NCBI RefSeq assembly: GCF_002797915.1
Contig: NZ_PGTY01000001.1
Coordinates: 1,054,001 to 1,118,000 of the forward strand
Source: Yoonia maricola
GTDB taxonomy: Bacteria; Pseudomonadota; Alphaproteobacteria; Rhodobacterales; Rhodobacteraceae
Direction of reading: 5' to 3'
DNA: 64,000 nucleotides
Made by a program: the position numbers and the translations under genes. Below the pieces are notes generated by a model. That model was not told the DNA's origin. It did not search any database and saw only the letters and a program-made list of their open reading frames with translations. Below are positions 37,159 to 46,484 of the stretch, piece by piece (the stretch's first letter is position 1; every line of letters starts with the position of its first letter).

Positions 37159-37524
37159 CTACTCCCACTCAAGTGCGCCTTTTTTCCATTCGTAGGCGAA
37201 ACCGATGGTCAATACCCCCAGAAACACCATCATCGACCAGAAGCCGACCATGCTGACATCTTGGAAGGCAACAGCCCATGGGAAGAGAAACGCAACTTCA
37301 AGGTCGAAGATGATGAAGAGGATGGCGACGAGGTAAAAGCGCACATCGAACTTCATCCGCGCATCATCAAATGCGTTAAACCCACACTCATAGGCCGACA
37401 CTTTTTCAGGGTCAGGATTGCGCACAGCGACAATGGCTGCCGCAATGATCAGGATAAGGCCCAGCGCAATCGCAAGACCCAGAAAGATCATGATCGGCAG
37501 ATATTCTGAAAGCATGTCCTGCAC
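37159..37524 (-). CDS. nuoA: NADH-quinone oxidoreductase subunit A
   Basis: The 121-residue, three-helix subunit has [32 protein letters not shown] and [14 protein letters not shown] take the GTG at 37524 as the start because AAAGGA stands about 7 bases upstream. The resulting N-terminus ([11 protein letters not shown]) also lines up with roseobacter and Paracoccus NuoA; an in-frame ATG three codons later has no ribosome-binding site. It is monocistronic as judged by its neighbours and converges with the diguanylate cyclase gene. Confidence 0.95.
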   Translation of the reverse strand: MQDMLSEYLPIMIFLGLAIALGLILIIAAAIVAVRNPDPEKVSAYECGFNAFDDARMKFDVRFYLVAILFIIFDLEVAFLFPWAVAFQDVSMVGFWSMMVFLGVLTIGFAYEWKKGALEWE

Positions 37525-37580
37525 GGCGTTTTCCTTTCGGCTCGGCCCGCGCGTCGGCGTGCCGTCTGTTAGCTGCAAGA

Positions 37581-37609
37581 TGCATACCGTCGCTGCCTCG
37601 CAGCGTCAA
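37581..37609 (-). promoter_or_regulatory. Predicted nuoA promoter with palindromic spacer
   Basis: On the minus strand TTGACG (37609-37604) and TATGCA (37586-37581) are 17 bases apart. The palindrome CGCTGC-CTC-GCAGCG (37591-37605) lies almost wholly within the spacer. It might be bound by a regulator that acts on the spacer, or form a hairpin at the 3' end of the upstream gene. The leader before GTG 37524 would be about 50 bases. Confidence 0.5.
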
Positions 37610-37646
37610 CCAAGCGGCGTGTCACAGACCGCCTCTTGCGATGGAA

Positions 37647-38588
37647 TTAGTCGGCGCGGTTCGCGACCGGCTGGCGCGGCGACAAAATCATGCCTGCCAC
37701 CGACAAAAGCGACACCCCATGCGCCAAACCATTGGCCCGCGCGTCATGCCCCAGAATAACGTCTGACATCTCGGTCAGGTTGTCCGCCTGCTGGTCTGTC
37801 AGCCAAAACATGGCATGCATGCCAGCCGTGAAATCACCCGGCATATCAGTCACTTCAATCCGGCAACCGTCTTGTGTCGACGCAAATGTTTGTGAGGTAA
37901 CCGTGACAGATTGATTGGGCAAAACGATCATGACGTCATGCTGATCTTCGGATGTGTTCAGCACCTTTGCATCAACTTTCACAATCAAAGGCTGGTCAGG
38001 GTTTTCGGGGTCTTGCACATGATGCGACGCCACAGCGACATCAAAGAACCCGTTTTCATCCGCAGCACCTGTCAAAACACGACCGCGGCGGGTGTTCGGC
38101 TGCAAGGCACATTGGCGTCGCGCCACAGTCGCAGAGCAAGGTAAATCAAGCCGTGTTTTCAGCCGCAGGCGCAACATCGGTCCGCTGTAGGCCAAGGCGT
38201 TCAGGGCGATTTGCAGAAGCGCCATCAAGACACCCATCGCACCGACGGCAAGCGCCACAAGGATCACAAGCGCCGCCGATTGCTGTTCAGCTGGCGCCCA
38301 TCCGGCCACAATCTTGATAACTGGCATCGCGACCACCAAGGCGGTCACGGACAAAGACAGGCTGATCGTTTCCAAGGTCACATTGGGGAACAGAACGACA
38401 TGCCCGACGACCAACAAGGCAACAGCCACCGAGGCAAGCGTTGCCCGCTCTGGCGAGAGAACCGCAGGATCAAGCAAAGCGACGCCCAGCATCACCACCA
38501 CAGGAACAAAAACAGCCAGCGCAATCAAACGACGCAAGCGTGTAACACGGTAAATGACTTGTTCACTTGTGGGCCATACAAACGGCAT
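37647..38588 (-). CDS. Membrane protein of unknown function
   Basis: A 313-residue protein with about four membrane helices in the first 135 residues (for example LIALAVFVPVVVMLGVALL and ALVILVALAVGAMGVLMALL), then a soluble part with a beta-rich pattern (DVMIVLPNQSVTVTSQTF). The end has a last hydrophobic stretch (GVSLLSVAGMILS). No family is recognised. It lies just upstream of nuoA and may be co-transcribed in part, but a good promoter lies between them. Confidence 0.65.
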   Translation of the reverse strand: MPFVWPTSEQVIYRVTRLRRLIALAVFVPVVVMLGVALLDPAVLSPERATLASVAVALLVVGHVVLFPNVTLETISLSLSVTALVVAMPVIKIVAGWAPAEQQSAALVILVALAVGAMGVLMALLQIALNALAYSGPMLRLRLKTRLDLPCSATVARRQCALQPNTRRGRVLTGAADENGFFDVAVASHHVQDPENPDQPLIVKVDAKVLNTSEDQHDVMIVLPNQSVTVTSQTFASTQDGCRIEVTDMPGDFTAGMHAMFWLTDQQADNLTEMSDVILGHDARANGLAHGVSLLSVAGMILSPRQPVANRAD

Positions 38589-38656
38589 TGCTGTCTCCTC
38601 TTTCAGAGACAGAATGCGCTGCGAAATCGGTCAGAAGTGAGACACAATTCTGACGA

Positions 38657-39442
38657 TTAAGGCACGCGTGTGACGTCCCAATCGGGTTTCCTACGCTCAA
38701 AAAAGGCGGAAATGCCTTCTTTGGCTGAACCACTCTCCCATTGGGCGATCAAAGCGTCGATGGAACGCGCAACCACCGATTCGTCGATTGTCGAGCCCAA
38801 ACTGCGGGCAAAGGCCTTGGCTGCGGCCACGGCATCCGGCGCGCATTGCAGGTATGGCGCAACTTCTGCCTCAATGGCAGCGTCTAATGCCGCCTCCGGC
38901 ACTGCCTTGGCCACAACGCCAAGATCCACTGCTTCGGCCGCATCGAACAGCCGCCCCGACATGAAGACCCGCCGCGCATGGGCCTCGCCCATGCGCGCAA
39001 GCACGTACGGGCCGATGGTTGCCGGGATCAGGCCCAGCTTCGTCTCGGTCAGGCCGAATTTGGCGCTGTCCACGGCAATCGCTACATCACATACCGAAGC
39101 CATACCAACCCCACCGCCAAAGGCATTGCCCTGCACCCGGCCAATCACCGGCTGTGGCAATGTGTTGATTGCCCCCAACATGCCCGCGATGGATTGTGCA
39201 GCGGCCCGGCGCATGGCGGCATCACCGGCCATCTGCTCTTGCATCCAGCCCAGATCACCACCTGCACAGAACGATGGGCCCTGCCCTGTCAGCACGACGA
39301 CCCGAATGGACCGGTCCGCCGCTATCTCTTGCGCGGCAGCGTATAGCGCGTCAATTAACCCCTGCGACAAGGCATTGTGCTTATCCGGCCGCGCCAGAGC
39401 CAAGGTCGCCACACCCCGCGCATCCACAGATCGTTCAATCAT
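38657..39442 (-). CDS. liuC: Methylglutaconyl-CoA hydratase (crotonase family)
   Basis: The 261-residue crotonase has the oxyanion-hole motifs GPSFCAGGDLGWM and GNAFGGGVGMASVCD, and the catalytic-type Glu region LTETKLGLIPATIGPYVL. In this context it should hydrate 3-methylglutaconyl-CoA to HMG-CoA. It overlaps the HMG-CoA lyase stop by 4 bases and is the last gene of the leucine operon. Confidence 0.88.
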   Translation of the reverse strand: MIERSVDARGVATLALARPDKHNALSQGLIDALYAAAQEIAADRSIRVVVLTGQGPSFCAGGDLGWMQEQMAGDAAMRRAAAQSIAGMLGAINTLPQPVIGRVQGNAFGGGVGMASVCDVAIAVDSAKFGLTETKLGLIPATIGPYVLARMGEAHARRVFMSGRLFDAAEAVDLGVVAKAVPEAALDAAIEAEVAPYLQCAPDAVAAAKAFARSLGSTIDESVVARSIDALIAQWESGSAKEGISAFFERRKPDWDVTRVP

Positions 39443-40299
39443 CGCATCCCCTTTGCCACTTGTGCCGCCTGCGCAATCACCTCGTGGTCCACCCCGGTCT
39501 GATAGCCGCGTCGTTCCAGCAGATCCAAAACTGCCTCGGTCGCCACGTTGCCGGGGGCGCCGGGGGCATAAGGACAGCCCCCCAAACCACCCACAGCACT
39601 GTCAAAGGCGCGCAGCCCCAGATCAAGCGAGACGTCAATATTGGCCAAAGCCTGCCCGGCTGTATCGTGAAAATGCCCGGCCAGTTCACTGGCAGGCACC
39701 ACACCCATCACCGCCTCCAGCATCGCGCCAACCCGTTCCGGCGTGCCTTTGCCAATGGTATCACCCAATGACACCGGCATCGGCGCCAGATCGCGCAATG
39801 ATGCAACGGTATCGGCCACCTGCCCGGGTGGTATCAGCCCATCAAAAGGGCAATCCGTAACGCAAGAGACATAGCCACGCACCGCGACACCGGCCTCCTG
39901 TGCCGCCGCAACAACCGGGCGCAGACGCGCCACGGATTCAGCGATCGAACAGTTCAGATTATTCTGCGAAAACCCTTCAGAGGCCGCGATAAAAATAGCG
40001 ATATCCATCATCATATCCTGGCGGCGCGCCTGCAAAAACCCCTCCCAACCGCGCAAATTGGGCACCAACACCGCGTAACGCACCCCCGCAACAGGTGTCA
40101 GCCGGGCGAGCACCTGATCGGTATCGGCCATCTGCGGCACCCATTTGGGGCTGACAAAACTCCCGACCTCAATATCGGACAACCCTGACCGCGACAGAAG
40201 ATCAATCAAGGCGACCTTACGGGTCACAGAAATCGCACCGGGTTCATTTTGCAACCCGTCGCGCGGACCAACCTCATGGATGCGGACAAACCCTGTCAT
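39439..40299 (-). CDS. Hydroxymethylglutaryl-CoA lyase
   Basis: The 286-residue TIM-barrel lyase has HEVGPRDGLQNEP near the N-terminus (metal and substrate site), SLGDTIGKGTP, and the active-site loop GLGGCPYAPGAPGN with the catalytic Cys. It splits HMG-CoA to acetoacetate and acetyl-CoA, the last step of leucine degradation. It follows the GST gene by 25 bases. Confidence 0.95.
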   Translation of the reverse strand: MTGFVRIHEVGPRDGLQNEPGAISVTRKVALIDLLSRSGLSDIEVGSFVSPKWVPQMADTDQVLARLTPVAGVRYAVLVPNLRGWEGFLQARRQDMMMDIAIFIAASEGFSQNNLNCSIAESVARLRPVVAAAQEAGVAVRGYVSCVTDCPFDGLIPPGQVADTVASLRDLAPMPVSLGDTIGKGTPERVGAMLEAVMGVVPASELAGHFHDTAGQALANIDVSLDLGLRAFDSAVGGLGGCPYAPGAPGNVATEAVLDLLERRGYQTGVDHEVIAQAAQVAKGMR

Positions 40300-40324
40300 C
40301 GCGCGCCTGACAACGCTGGCCCAA

Positions 40325-40975
40325 TCACGCCTTCACCTCCCACGGGGCATAGAAATCACGCGCATAAAGGCCCGGCCCATCAGGCAGGGCCTGCCGATAG
40401 GCTGGGCGCGCCTCAAGCCGCGCAAACCAGTCCGACAGGCGCGGAAAACCGTCCAGTGCAACAAAATGTCGGGCCATGTAAACGGCCTGCCCCACACCAA
40501 TATCCGCGGCAGAAAAATCCGATAGCAGATAGTCCCCCACCAAACGCTGCTCAATCAACCCAAGGGTCTTGGCCAATCGCTTGGCCTCAAGCTGCATGAC
40601 AATGGGTGAACGCATTGCATCATCGTAAAGCGCGATATGCTGCTGGGTCAGTGCCGCCGTATGCTGCGATATCGTCTCGGCGAAATGGATCCAATTGAGC
40701 CACAAGGGACGTTCCGTGTGACTTGGGTCTCGACCCAAGCCCCTTTGCGGGAAACGCTCGCAAAGATACTCCGCTATCGCCCCGCTTTCGGTCAGGACAA
40801 TATCGTCAATCTCAAGCGTGGGCACACGGCCCGCCGGGTTGAGGCTGCGATAGGGTTCTTCGCGCAGGGTTTTGTCGAAAGGATAGGTGATCACCTCAAA
40901 CGGGACATCCAGTTCATGCAGCAACCAAAGGCTGCGCATTGAGCGGGTTTGGGGACAGTGATGCAGGCGGATCAT
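40325..40975 (-). CDS. Glutathione S-transferase family protein
   Basis: The 216-residue protein has an N-terminal thioredoxin-like domain with CPQTRSMRSLWLLHEL, the cis-Pro block GRVPTLEID and ESGAIAEYL, then a helical C-terminal domain. There is a CPQT at the usual Ser/Cys position of the glutathione site. The role in leucine degradation is unknown; some GSTs detoxify reactive acyl intermediates. It overlaps the mccA stop by 4 bases. Confidence 0.88.
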   Translation of the reverse strand: MIRLHHCPQTRSMRSLWLLHELDVPFEVITYPFDKTLREEPYRSLNPAGRVPTLEIDDIVLTESGAIAEYLCERFPQRGLGRDPSHTERPLWLNWIHFAETISQHTAALTQQHIALYDDAMRSPIVMQLEAKRLAKTLGLIEQRLVGDYLLSDFSAADIGVGQAVYMARHFVALDGFPRLSDWFARLEARPAYRQALPDGPGLYARDFYAPWEVKA

Positions 40976-42882
40976 GTCTCATCCTCCAGCCGGGCCATCA
41001 AAGCCCCCGCCGTGACCTGATCACCACTTTGTACTGTCACCTCTGCAATCACCCCATCGCGCGGGGCACGCAACACATGTTCCATCTTCATCGCCTCCAA
41101 CACCACCAGCCTATCACCGGATGCGACCTGCTGGCCCACGGTCACCGCCACATCGCGCACAAGCCCCGGCATCGGCGCCAACACAGTATTCCCACCGGTC
41201 GCATCAGTCACGCGATCCAATGGGTCCACGATATCAAAGGTCAGGTTTTGGGCACCAAAAACCGTTACACAGCGACCATGTCGCACGGCGTGCATGCCCC
41301 ACCCACCGGCTTTGCGGTGCAAATCTACTTGTGCGTCGCCAACCTTTACCTGACAAGACGCAGGACCAGTGACCACAAGCGACACGGCAATTTCATCGCT
41401 TGCAAACCGCAATATGATCTGGCGTTTGAGCGGCTGCCAAAGCGTAAACCCTGAAAGGGGATCATCAGGCAGGCCTGCCGCCGTCGCAGCAGCGACAGCG
41501 ATTGCATCGACATCAGCTACAGGCTGCGCGGTCAGCGTGTCGCTATGTCGCCCAATCAAATCTGTATCAACGTCACCGGCCACAAATGCGCTCACGCGCG
41601 ACAGGCCACGCAGAAAATCAAGGTTCGTTACGGTACCTGCGACTTGGGTGGCATCCAATGCTGCGCTCAAAGACTGCAACGCACGTGCGCGGTGTGGCGC
41701 GTGGACCGTGATCTTGGCAATCATCGGATCATACCAAGGTGATATCGCATCCCCCATGGTCACGCCGCTGTCAATCCGGGCCTCTGCCGGAAAGATCAGA
41801 TGATCAATTGTGCCCGTGGCAGGCAAAAACCCTGCCGGCACGTCCTCGGCGTATAGTCGCGCTTCGAACGCGTGACCCCTGATCGACAAGGCATCTTGCG
41901 ACAGCGGTAAAGGCTGTCCCGCCGCGACCCGCAATTGCCATTCGACCAGATCGACCCCGGTGATCGCCTCGGTCACTGGGTGTTCGACTTGCAAACGCGT
42001 GTTCATCTCCATGAACCAAAAGCCATCAGCGCGCAGCCCGTCGCTCCCATCAACGATGAACTCAATCGTCCCGGCCCCTGCATAGCCAATGGCCTTGGCT
42101 GCTTTGACAGCCGCATCGCCCATGGCCCGCCGCACATCATCTGTCATTCCCGGCGCAGGCGCCTCTTCAATCACCTTTTGATGACGACGCTGGAGCGAGC
42201 AATCGCGTTCAAACAGATGCACGGCGTCAGTGCCATCACCGAACACCTGTACCTCAATATGGCGCGGGGCGGTGATGTATTTCTCGATCAGTACAGCCGG
42301 ATTACCAAAGGCCGTCTGTGCTTCGGCCTGTGCAGAGGCCAGATTCTCCAGAAAATCTGATGCGGCCTCGACCAAACGCATGCCCTTGCCGCCACCACCC
42401 GCAACCGCCTTGATCAAAACCGGATAGCCAATCTGTTCCGCTTGCTGGCTCAGAAAATCAGGGTCCTGATTTTCGCCATGATAGCCCGGCACCACCGGCA
42501 CACCGGCTTTGACCATCAGCGCCTTGGCTGCATCTTTCAGCCCCATGGCGCGGATGGCATCGGCCGAGGGTCCAATGAACGTTAGCCCCGCCGTCGTGAC
42601 CGCATCAACAAAATTGGGGTTTTCGGACAGAAACCCATAACCCGGATGAATGGCCTCTGCCCCTGTATCCCACGCCGCCTGAATGATCAGATCACCACGC
42701 AAATAGCTGTCGGCGACAGGTGCCGGGCCAAGGCGCACGGCCTCGTCCGCTTGGGCCACATGCAGCGCTTGTGCGTCGGCATCGGAATAAACGGCAACCG
42801 TGCGCACCCCCATCGACCGCGCTGTCTGGATCACACGGCAGGCGATTTCGCCGCGGTTGGCGATGAGGATTTTAGTGAACAT
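40972..42882 (-). CDS. Methylcrotonoyl-CoA carboxylase subunit alpha
   Basis: A 636-residue biotin carboxylase with the N-terminal ILIANRGEIACRVI, the ATP-grasp loop GGGGKGMRLV and the MNTRLQVEHPVTE block. The C-terminal biotinyl domain has the biotinylation site EAMKMEHVL about 25 residues before the end. It carboxylates biotin with bicarbonate for transfer by the beta subunit. It is the likely substrate of the BirA encoded at 13146-13940. Confidence 0.95.
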   Translation of the reverse strand: MFTKILIANRGEIACRVIQTARSMGVRTVAVYSDADAQALHVAQADEAVRLGPAPVADSYLRGDLIIQAAWDTGAEAIHPGYGFLSENPNFVDAVTTAGLTFIGPSADAIRAMGLKDAAKALMVKAGVPVVPGYHGENQDPDFLSQQAEQIGYPVLIKAVAGGGGKGMRLVEAASDFLENLASAQAEAQTAFGNPAVLIEKYITAPRHIEVQVFGDGTDAVHLFERDCSLQRRHQKVIEEAPAPGMTDDVRRAMGDAAVKAAKAIGYAGAGTIEFIVDGSDGLRADGFWFMEMNTRLQVEHPVTEAITGVDLVEWQLRVAAGQPLPLSQDALSIRGHAFEARLYAEDVPAGFLPATGTIDHLIFPAEARIDSGVTMGDAISPWYDPMIAKITVHAPHRARALQSLSAALDATQVAGTVTNLDFLRGLSRVSAFVAGDVDTDLIGRHSDTLTAQPVADVDAIAVAAATAAGLPDDPLSGFTLWQPLKRQIILRFASDEIAVSLVVTGPASCQVKVGDAQVDLHRKAGGWGMHAVRHGRCVTVFGAQNLTFDIVDPLDRVTDATGGNTVLAPMPGLVRDVAVTVGQQVASGDRLVVLEAMKMEHVLRAPRDGVIAEVTVQSGDQVTAGALMARLEDET

Positions 42883-42885
42883 GCA

Positions 42886-43566
42886 CTACCACCACGACGT
42901 TGAGGTCCGGTCAGAAAGATGATCGCGGACGTAGGAAGGTAAAGGCCAGGCATCGTAATCGAGATTGCGCCGCGGCACCGGCCCATGCCTACGTGCGTGG
43001 TCATGCAATTCTCGGTGCAGCGTGATCTCCATCTCGGCCAATGCCGCATCCACCTTGCCTTGTGTTTCTGTGATGCTGGCCTCCAACTTCTCTGCATCGC
43101 TCTTTTCGCGCAGAAAACTGGGCAAAGGCAGCGACGACCAGATCTTCTTGCCTGCCGAGGTTGCGACCAGCAGCACGATATTAGCGACAAATCCGCTGAT
43201 CGCGCCAGTCAGCAGGTCCTTACCCAGCCCCCAGCTGAACCAGCCGTTTCTTTTGCCACCGCCCGCGGCCAAGGCCGTGCGGGCGGCATCGAATTCGCGC
43301 CCAAAGCTTTCACGAAACTGTCTGGCAAAAGCGGCGCGGCCAAAGTCTTCGCGGCCTGCCCAGACGGTCAATTTTGGTCGCACAAACATCCCTGCACGGG
43401 ACCGTTCCACAAACTGCTCAAAATCAAAGATGAAGAAATAGTCCTCTGGATCGCTGCTGTTGTGGATAACATAGACCGGTATATCGGCAACCTTGCCCAA
43501 TGTTGGCATCTTCAACGCAGGCAGCTGATCCAGCAGTTTGTCCTTGATTGAACGGGGTTGGGTCAT
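42886..43566 (-). CDS. Hypothetical membrane-associated protein in the liu operon
   Basis: A 226-residue protein with one hydrophobic helix (about 117-138, GAISGFVANIVLLVATSAGKK), a long N-terminal region of mixed composition (YFFIFDFEQFVERSRAG), and a C-terminal coiled-coil-like helix (SDAEKLEASITETQGKVDAAL). No family is recognised. It sits between mccB and mccA, 15 and 3 bases from them, so it is co-translated with the carboxylase. Confidence 0.65.
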   Translation of the reverse strand: MTQPRSIKDKLLDQLPALKMPTLGKVADIPVYVIHNSSDPEDYFFIFDFEQFVERSRAGMFVRPKLTVWAGREDFGRAAFARQFRESFGREFDAARTALAAGGGKRNGWFSWGLGKDLLTGAISGFVANIVLLVATSAGKKIWSSLPLPSFLREKSDAEKLEASITETQGKVDAALAEMEITLHRELHDHARRHGPVPRRNLDYDAWPLPSYVRDHLSDRTSTSWW

Positions 43567-43580
43567 CGTTTCAAACTCAA

Positions 43581-45143
43581 CTACATCCGGAACACGCCAA
43601 AGCGTGTGTCCTCAATGGGCGCATTCATGGAGGCCGCCAGCGACAGCGCCAGCACTTCGCGGCTTTTGCGTGGGTCAATGATGCCGTCGTCCCAAAGCCG
43701 CGCGCTGGCGTAGAGCGGATGCGACTGCTCTGTGAACATATCAATTGTGGGCTGTTTGAACGCCGCTTCTTCTTCAGCCGACCAGCTTTCGCCGCTTCGT
43801 TCAATCGCGTCGCGCTTCACTGTGGCAAGCACACCTGCTGCTTGTTCCCCACCCATCACCGAAATGCGCGACGTTGGCCATGACCACATGAAATTCGGGC
43901 TATAAGCTCTTCCTGCCATGCCATAATTTCCAGCCCCAAAGGACCCGCCCACCACCATTGTGATCTTGGGAACCTTTGTGGTCGCCACCGCCGTGACCAT
44001 CTTGGCCCCGTGCCGCGCGATGCCTTCGTTTTCATATTTCTGCCCCACCATGAAACCGGTGATGTTTTGCAGGAACACCAGCGGGATTTTGCGTTGGCTG
44101 CACAGTTCAACGAAATGTGCGCCCTTTTGTGCGCTTTCGGAAAACAGCACCCCGTTGTTGGCGACAATCCCGCAGGGCCAGCCATCGATATGGGCAAAGC
44201 CGCAGACCAGGGTTTCGCCAAAGCGTGCTTTGAATTCGTCAAAGCGCGAGCCATCCACGATCCGCTTGATCACCTCGCAGATATCGTAGGGGGTGCGCAG
44301 ATCGGCAGGAACCACATCGAAGAGCGTATCGGGGTCTAAAGCTGGAGGTTCAGGCGGCAACCGATTGCCTTGCAGTGATTTATCGATGTTACACGATGCC
44401 ACCGCCTGCCGCGCCAGCGCCAAAGCATGCGCGTCATCCTCGGCTAGGTAATCGGCTACGCCAGACAACCTTGTGTGCACATCCCCGCCGCCAAGGTCCT
44501 CGGCTGATACCACCTCGCCCGTTGCCGCCTTGACCAAAGGCGGCCCCGCCAGAAAGATCGTGCCTTGGTCACGCACGATGATCGACACATCGGCCATTGC
44601 GGGCACATAGGCCCCGCCAGCCGTGCAAGACCCCATGACCACAGCGATCTGCGGGATACCCTTGGCCGACATCTGCGCCTGATTATAGAAGATGCGGCCA
44701 AAGTGGTCGCGGTCCGGAAAGACCTCATCCTGATTGGGCAGGTTCGCCCCGCCGCTGTCGACCAGATAGACGCAGGGCAGATGGCAGGCTTCTGCAATTT
44801 CTTGGGCGCGCAGGTGTTTCTTGACGGTCATCGGATAGTAGGTACCGCCTTTGACGGTGGCATCATTGCAGACGACCATAACCTCATGGCCGTTCACCCG
44901 GCCAACCCCTGCGATCACACCTGCGCAAGGGGCGGCCCCGTCATACAGACCATGTGCCGCGGTCGCACCCACCTCCAGAAACGGGCTGCCGGGGTCCAGC
45001 AATCCCGCAACGCGATCACGCGGCAACATCTTACCCCGGCTCAGATGGCGCGCACGGGATTTCTCACCGCCGCCAAGCGCTGCGGCCTCGGCCGCCAAAC
45101 GCACATCTTCGAGTGCTTGCAGGTGCAGATCACGGTCGCTCAT
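43581..45143 (-). CDS. Methylcrotonoyl-CoA carboxylase subunit beta
   Basis: The 520-residue carboxyltransferase has [58 protein letters not shown] and [14 protein letters not shown]. It forms the MCC complex with the alpha subunit, making 3-methylglutaconyl-CoA. The ATG at 45143 overlaps the stop of the upstream gene by 4 bases (ATGA). The product is then about 15 residues shorter at the N-terminus than typical MCC beta; an upstream ATG at 45236 gives unrelated sequence and overlaps a real gene. Confidence 0.94.
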   Translation of the reverse strand: MSDRDLHLQALEDVRLAAEAAALGGGEKSRARHLSRGKMLPRDRVAGLLDPGSPFLEVGATAAHGLYDGAAPCAGVIAGVGRVNGHEVMVVCNDATVKGGTYYPMTVKKHLRAQEIAEACHLPCVYLVDSGGANLPNQDEVFPDRDHFGRIFYNQAQMSAKGIPQIAVVMGSCTAGGAYVPAMADVSIIVRDQGTIFLAGPPLVKAATGEVVSAEDLGGGDVHTRLSGVADYLAEDDAHALALARQAVASCNIDKSLQGNRLPPEPPALDPDTLFDVVPADLRTPYDICEVIKRIVDGSRFDEFKARFGETLVCGFAHIDGWPCGIVANNGVLFSESAQKGAHFVELCSQRKIPLVFLQNITGFMVGQKYENEGIARHGAKMVTAVATTKVPKITMVVGGSFGAGNYGMAGRAYSPNFMWSWPTSRISVMGGEQAAGVLATVKRDAIERSGESWSAEEEAAFKQPTIDMFTEQSHPLYASARLWDDGIIDPRKSREVLALSLAASMNAPIEDTRFGVFRM

Positions 45144-45607
45144 CTGAGGTATTGTTCCAAAACAAGGACCTGTTCGCCCGTTGTTTGCATCAGACAGGCC
45201 AGCAGCGCAGGGCCACCGCCCGTGCCACCCTCCCATTGCACGTATTCATAGTCACAACGGGCATCGCGGTAGGTGATCCAGGCGCGCTGCATGGCGCGCA
45301 GGTTGTTCGTGACGGCCGCGTCATCGCCCTGTTGCGCCAACAATTGCTGATAGACATCGTTCAAACGGCCATCCCAATAGCTGCGTTCGCGCTCCAGACA
45401 GCCGCCCATACCAACGGTGCTTTCGCCACCCGGTGTATTGGTCATACATTGATTGGCCGATGCCCCGATACAAGCGTGACGCTCACCCGCGCCCAAGGCC
45501 TCTTGCAGACAGGCTTCGGTGTGAATGTCCGAAAATACAAGGTCCTGCGCCTGCGCAGGAACCGCGCCCAGCGCGCCACAGGTCAGTATCGCCATCCAAA
45601 TCTTCAT
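45140..45607 (-). CDS. Exported LprI/DUF1311-like protein 2
   Basis: The 155-residue protein has a signal peptide ending AVPAQAQ and a mature part with [37 protein letters not shown] and [16 protein letters not shown]. These are the marks of the DUF1311/LprI lysozyme-inhibitor-like family, with several cysteines for disulfides. It overlaps the upstream and downstream genes by 4 bases each. A role in periplasmic defence inside a leucine operon is unexplained. Confidence 0.8.
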   Translation of the reverse strand: MKIWMAILTCGALGAVPAQAQDLVFSDIHTEACLQEALGAGERHACIGASANQCMTNTPGGESTVGMGGCLERERSYWDGRLNDVYQQLLAQQGDDAAVTNNLRAMQRAWITYRDARCDYEYVQWEGGTGGGPALLACLMQTTGEQVLVLEQYLR

Positions 45608-45897
45608 GCCCCCGGCCCCGCTGGTTCTGGCAATGCCTCGCCGCGTGGTCCGACATAGTAGGTCGTGATGACCCCGAAAGGATGGGTGCAATTGATCACC
45701 ATGCGCACCGCCGGATCAGGATGCGAGGTGGCGGCGCAATCGGTTGGGGCTGCCCCGCTGGGCGCGGTTTCCATATAGGCCGCCGCATAGCGGTTGATGA
45801 TATCGGTCTCTGACGGCACTTTGCCCCATTGCAGGCCAAGGTAGGCTGCAAAGGCGATGAGGGCTGCGAGGGGGAGGAAGAGGTACGCACGGGTCAC
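45604..45897 (-). CDS. Small exported or anchored protein between the two LprI-like genes
   Basis: The GTG at 45897 overlaps the stop of the gene before (GTGA) and the TGA overlaps the next ATG by 4 bases, which fixes the frame. The product (97 residues) has an N-terminal membrane helix (AYLFLPLAALIAFAAYLGL) and a periplasmic domain with two cysteines (TDCAATS and INCTHPFG). I do not recognise a family. An ATG at 45912 adds five residues and is less likely. Confidence 0.7.
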   Translation of the reverse strand: MTRAYLFLPLAALIAFAAYLGLQWGKVPSETDIINRYAAAYMETAPSGAAPTDCAATSHPDPAVRMVINCTHPFGVITTYYVGPRGEALPEPAGPGA

Positions 45898-46484
45898 GAT
45901 AAATCCTCGCAAATCTCACCGTAAACAGGACGCCGTCCCGATCTGCAGTGCTCCTTCAGACGATTTTCTATCTCGAGTGAAAACCGGGCGGTTTCTCCAT
46001 TCAAGCAGGCATACTCTACTATATCTCCTTCTCTCCCACGCGACCGACCAACTCCATACTGGCTTGTAAGATAGCTGCACTTTGTTTCTGCATAAGCCCG
46101 CCATACTATGACAGTTGCTTGCAATTCCGGTGCAGTCATTTGGACGCCCTGCACGAATTCGGGAGGCGAGTAAGCACCGGACAATCCTTCGACCATACGG
46201 TCTAGGCGCCACTCCCAGTATTGCCGCTCTAAGGACAGGCAAGTGATCATAGTCACACGGTCGTTCCGCATCTCAGAGCATTGTGTAAAGCCTTGCCCAA
46301 CACATGCACTTTCGGCCTCCATAACAAAGTCAGCATCTCGTTCAATGGCTGCTGTCGATACACAATCTGACAACAGAGCGGCATCCACTGAATAACTGCG
46401 GTGTGTTAGCGGGGGACCGCTTCCAAGCACGTCAGCAGTAACGGGTGGGCACACCAGCAAGCAAGAAAGCACAATCCACCTCAC
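45894..46484 (-). CDS. Exported LprI/DUF1311-like protein 1
   Basis: The 196-residue protein has a signal peptide ([17 protein letters not shown]) and the same family order as the protein at 45140-45607: [38 protein letters not shown] and [18 protein letters not shown]. It has eight mature cysteines and an extra Cys-bearing tail. The ATG overlaps the ivd stop by 4 bases. Base composition is visibly AT-richer than in ivd and mccB. Confidence 0.75.
   Translation of the reverse strand: MRWIVLSCLLVCPPVTADVLGSGPPLTHRSYSVDAALLSDCVSTAAIERDADFVMEAESACVGQGFTQCSEMRNDRVTMITCLSLERQYWEWRLDRMVEGLSGAYSPPEFVQGVQMTAPELQATVIVWRAYAETKCSYLTSQYGVGRSRGREGDIVEYACLNGETARFSLEIENRLKEHCRSGRRPVYGEICEDLS

Noticed and set aside
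38670-39860. 396-codon plus-strand ORF
   Set aside because: It is antisense to the methylglutaconyl-CoA hydratase and HMG-CoA lyase genes and has a Ser/Pro/Arg-rich composition typical of GC-rich shadows.
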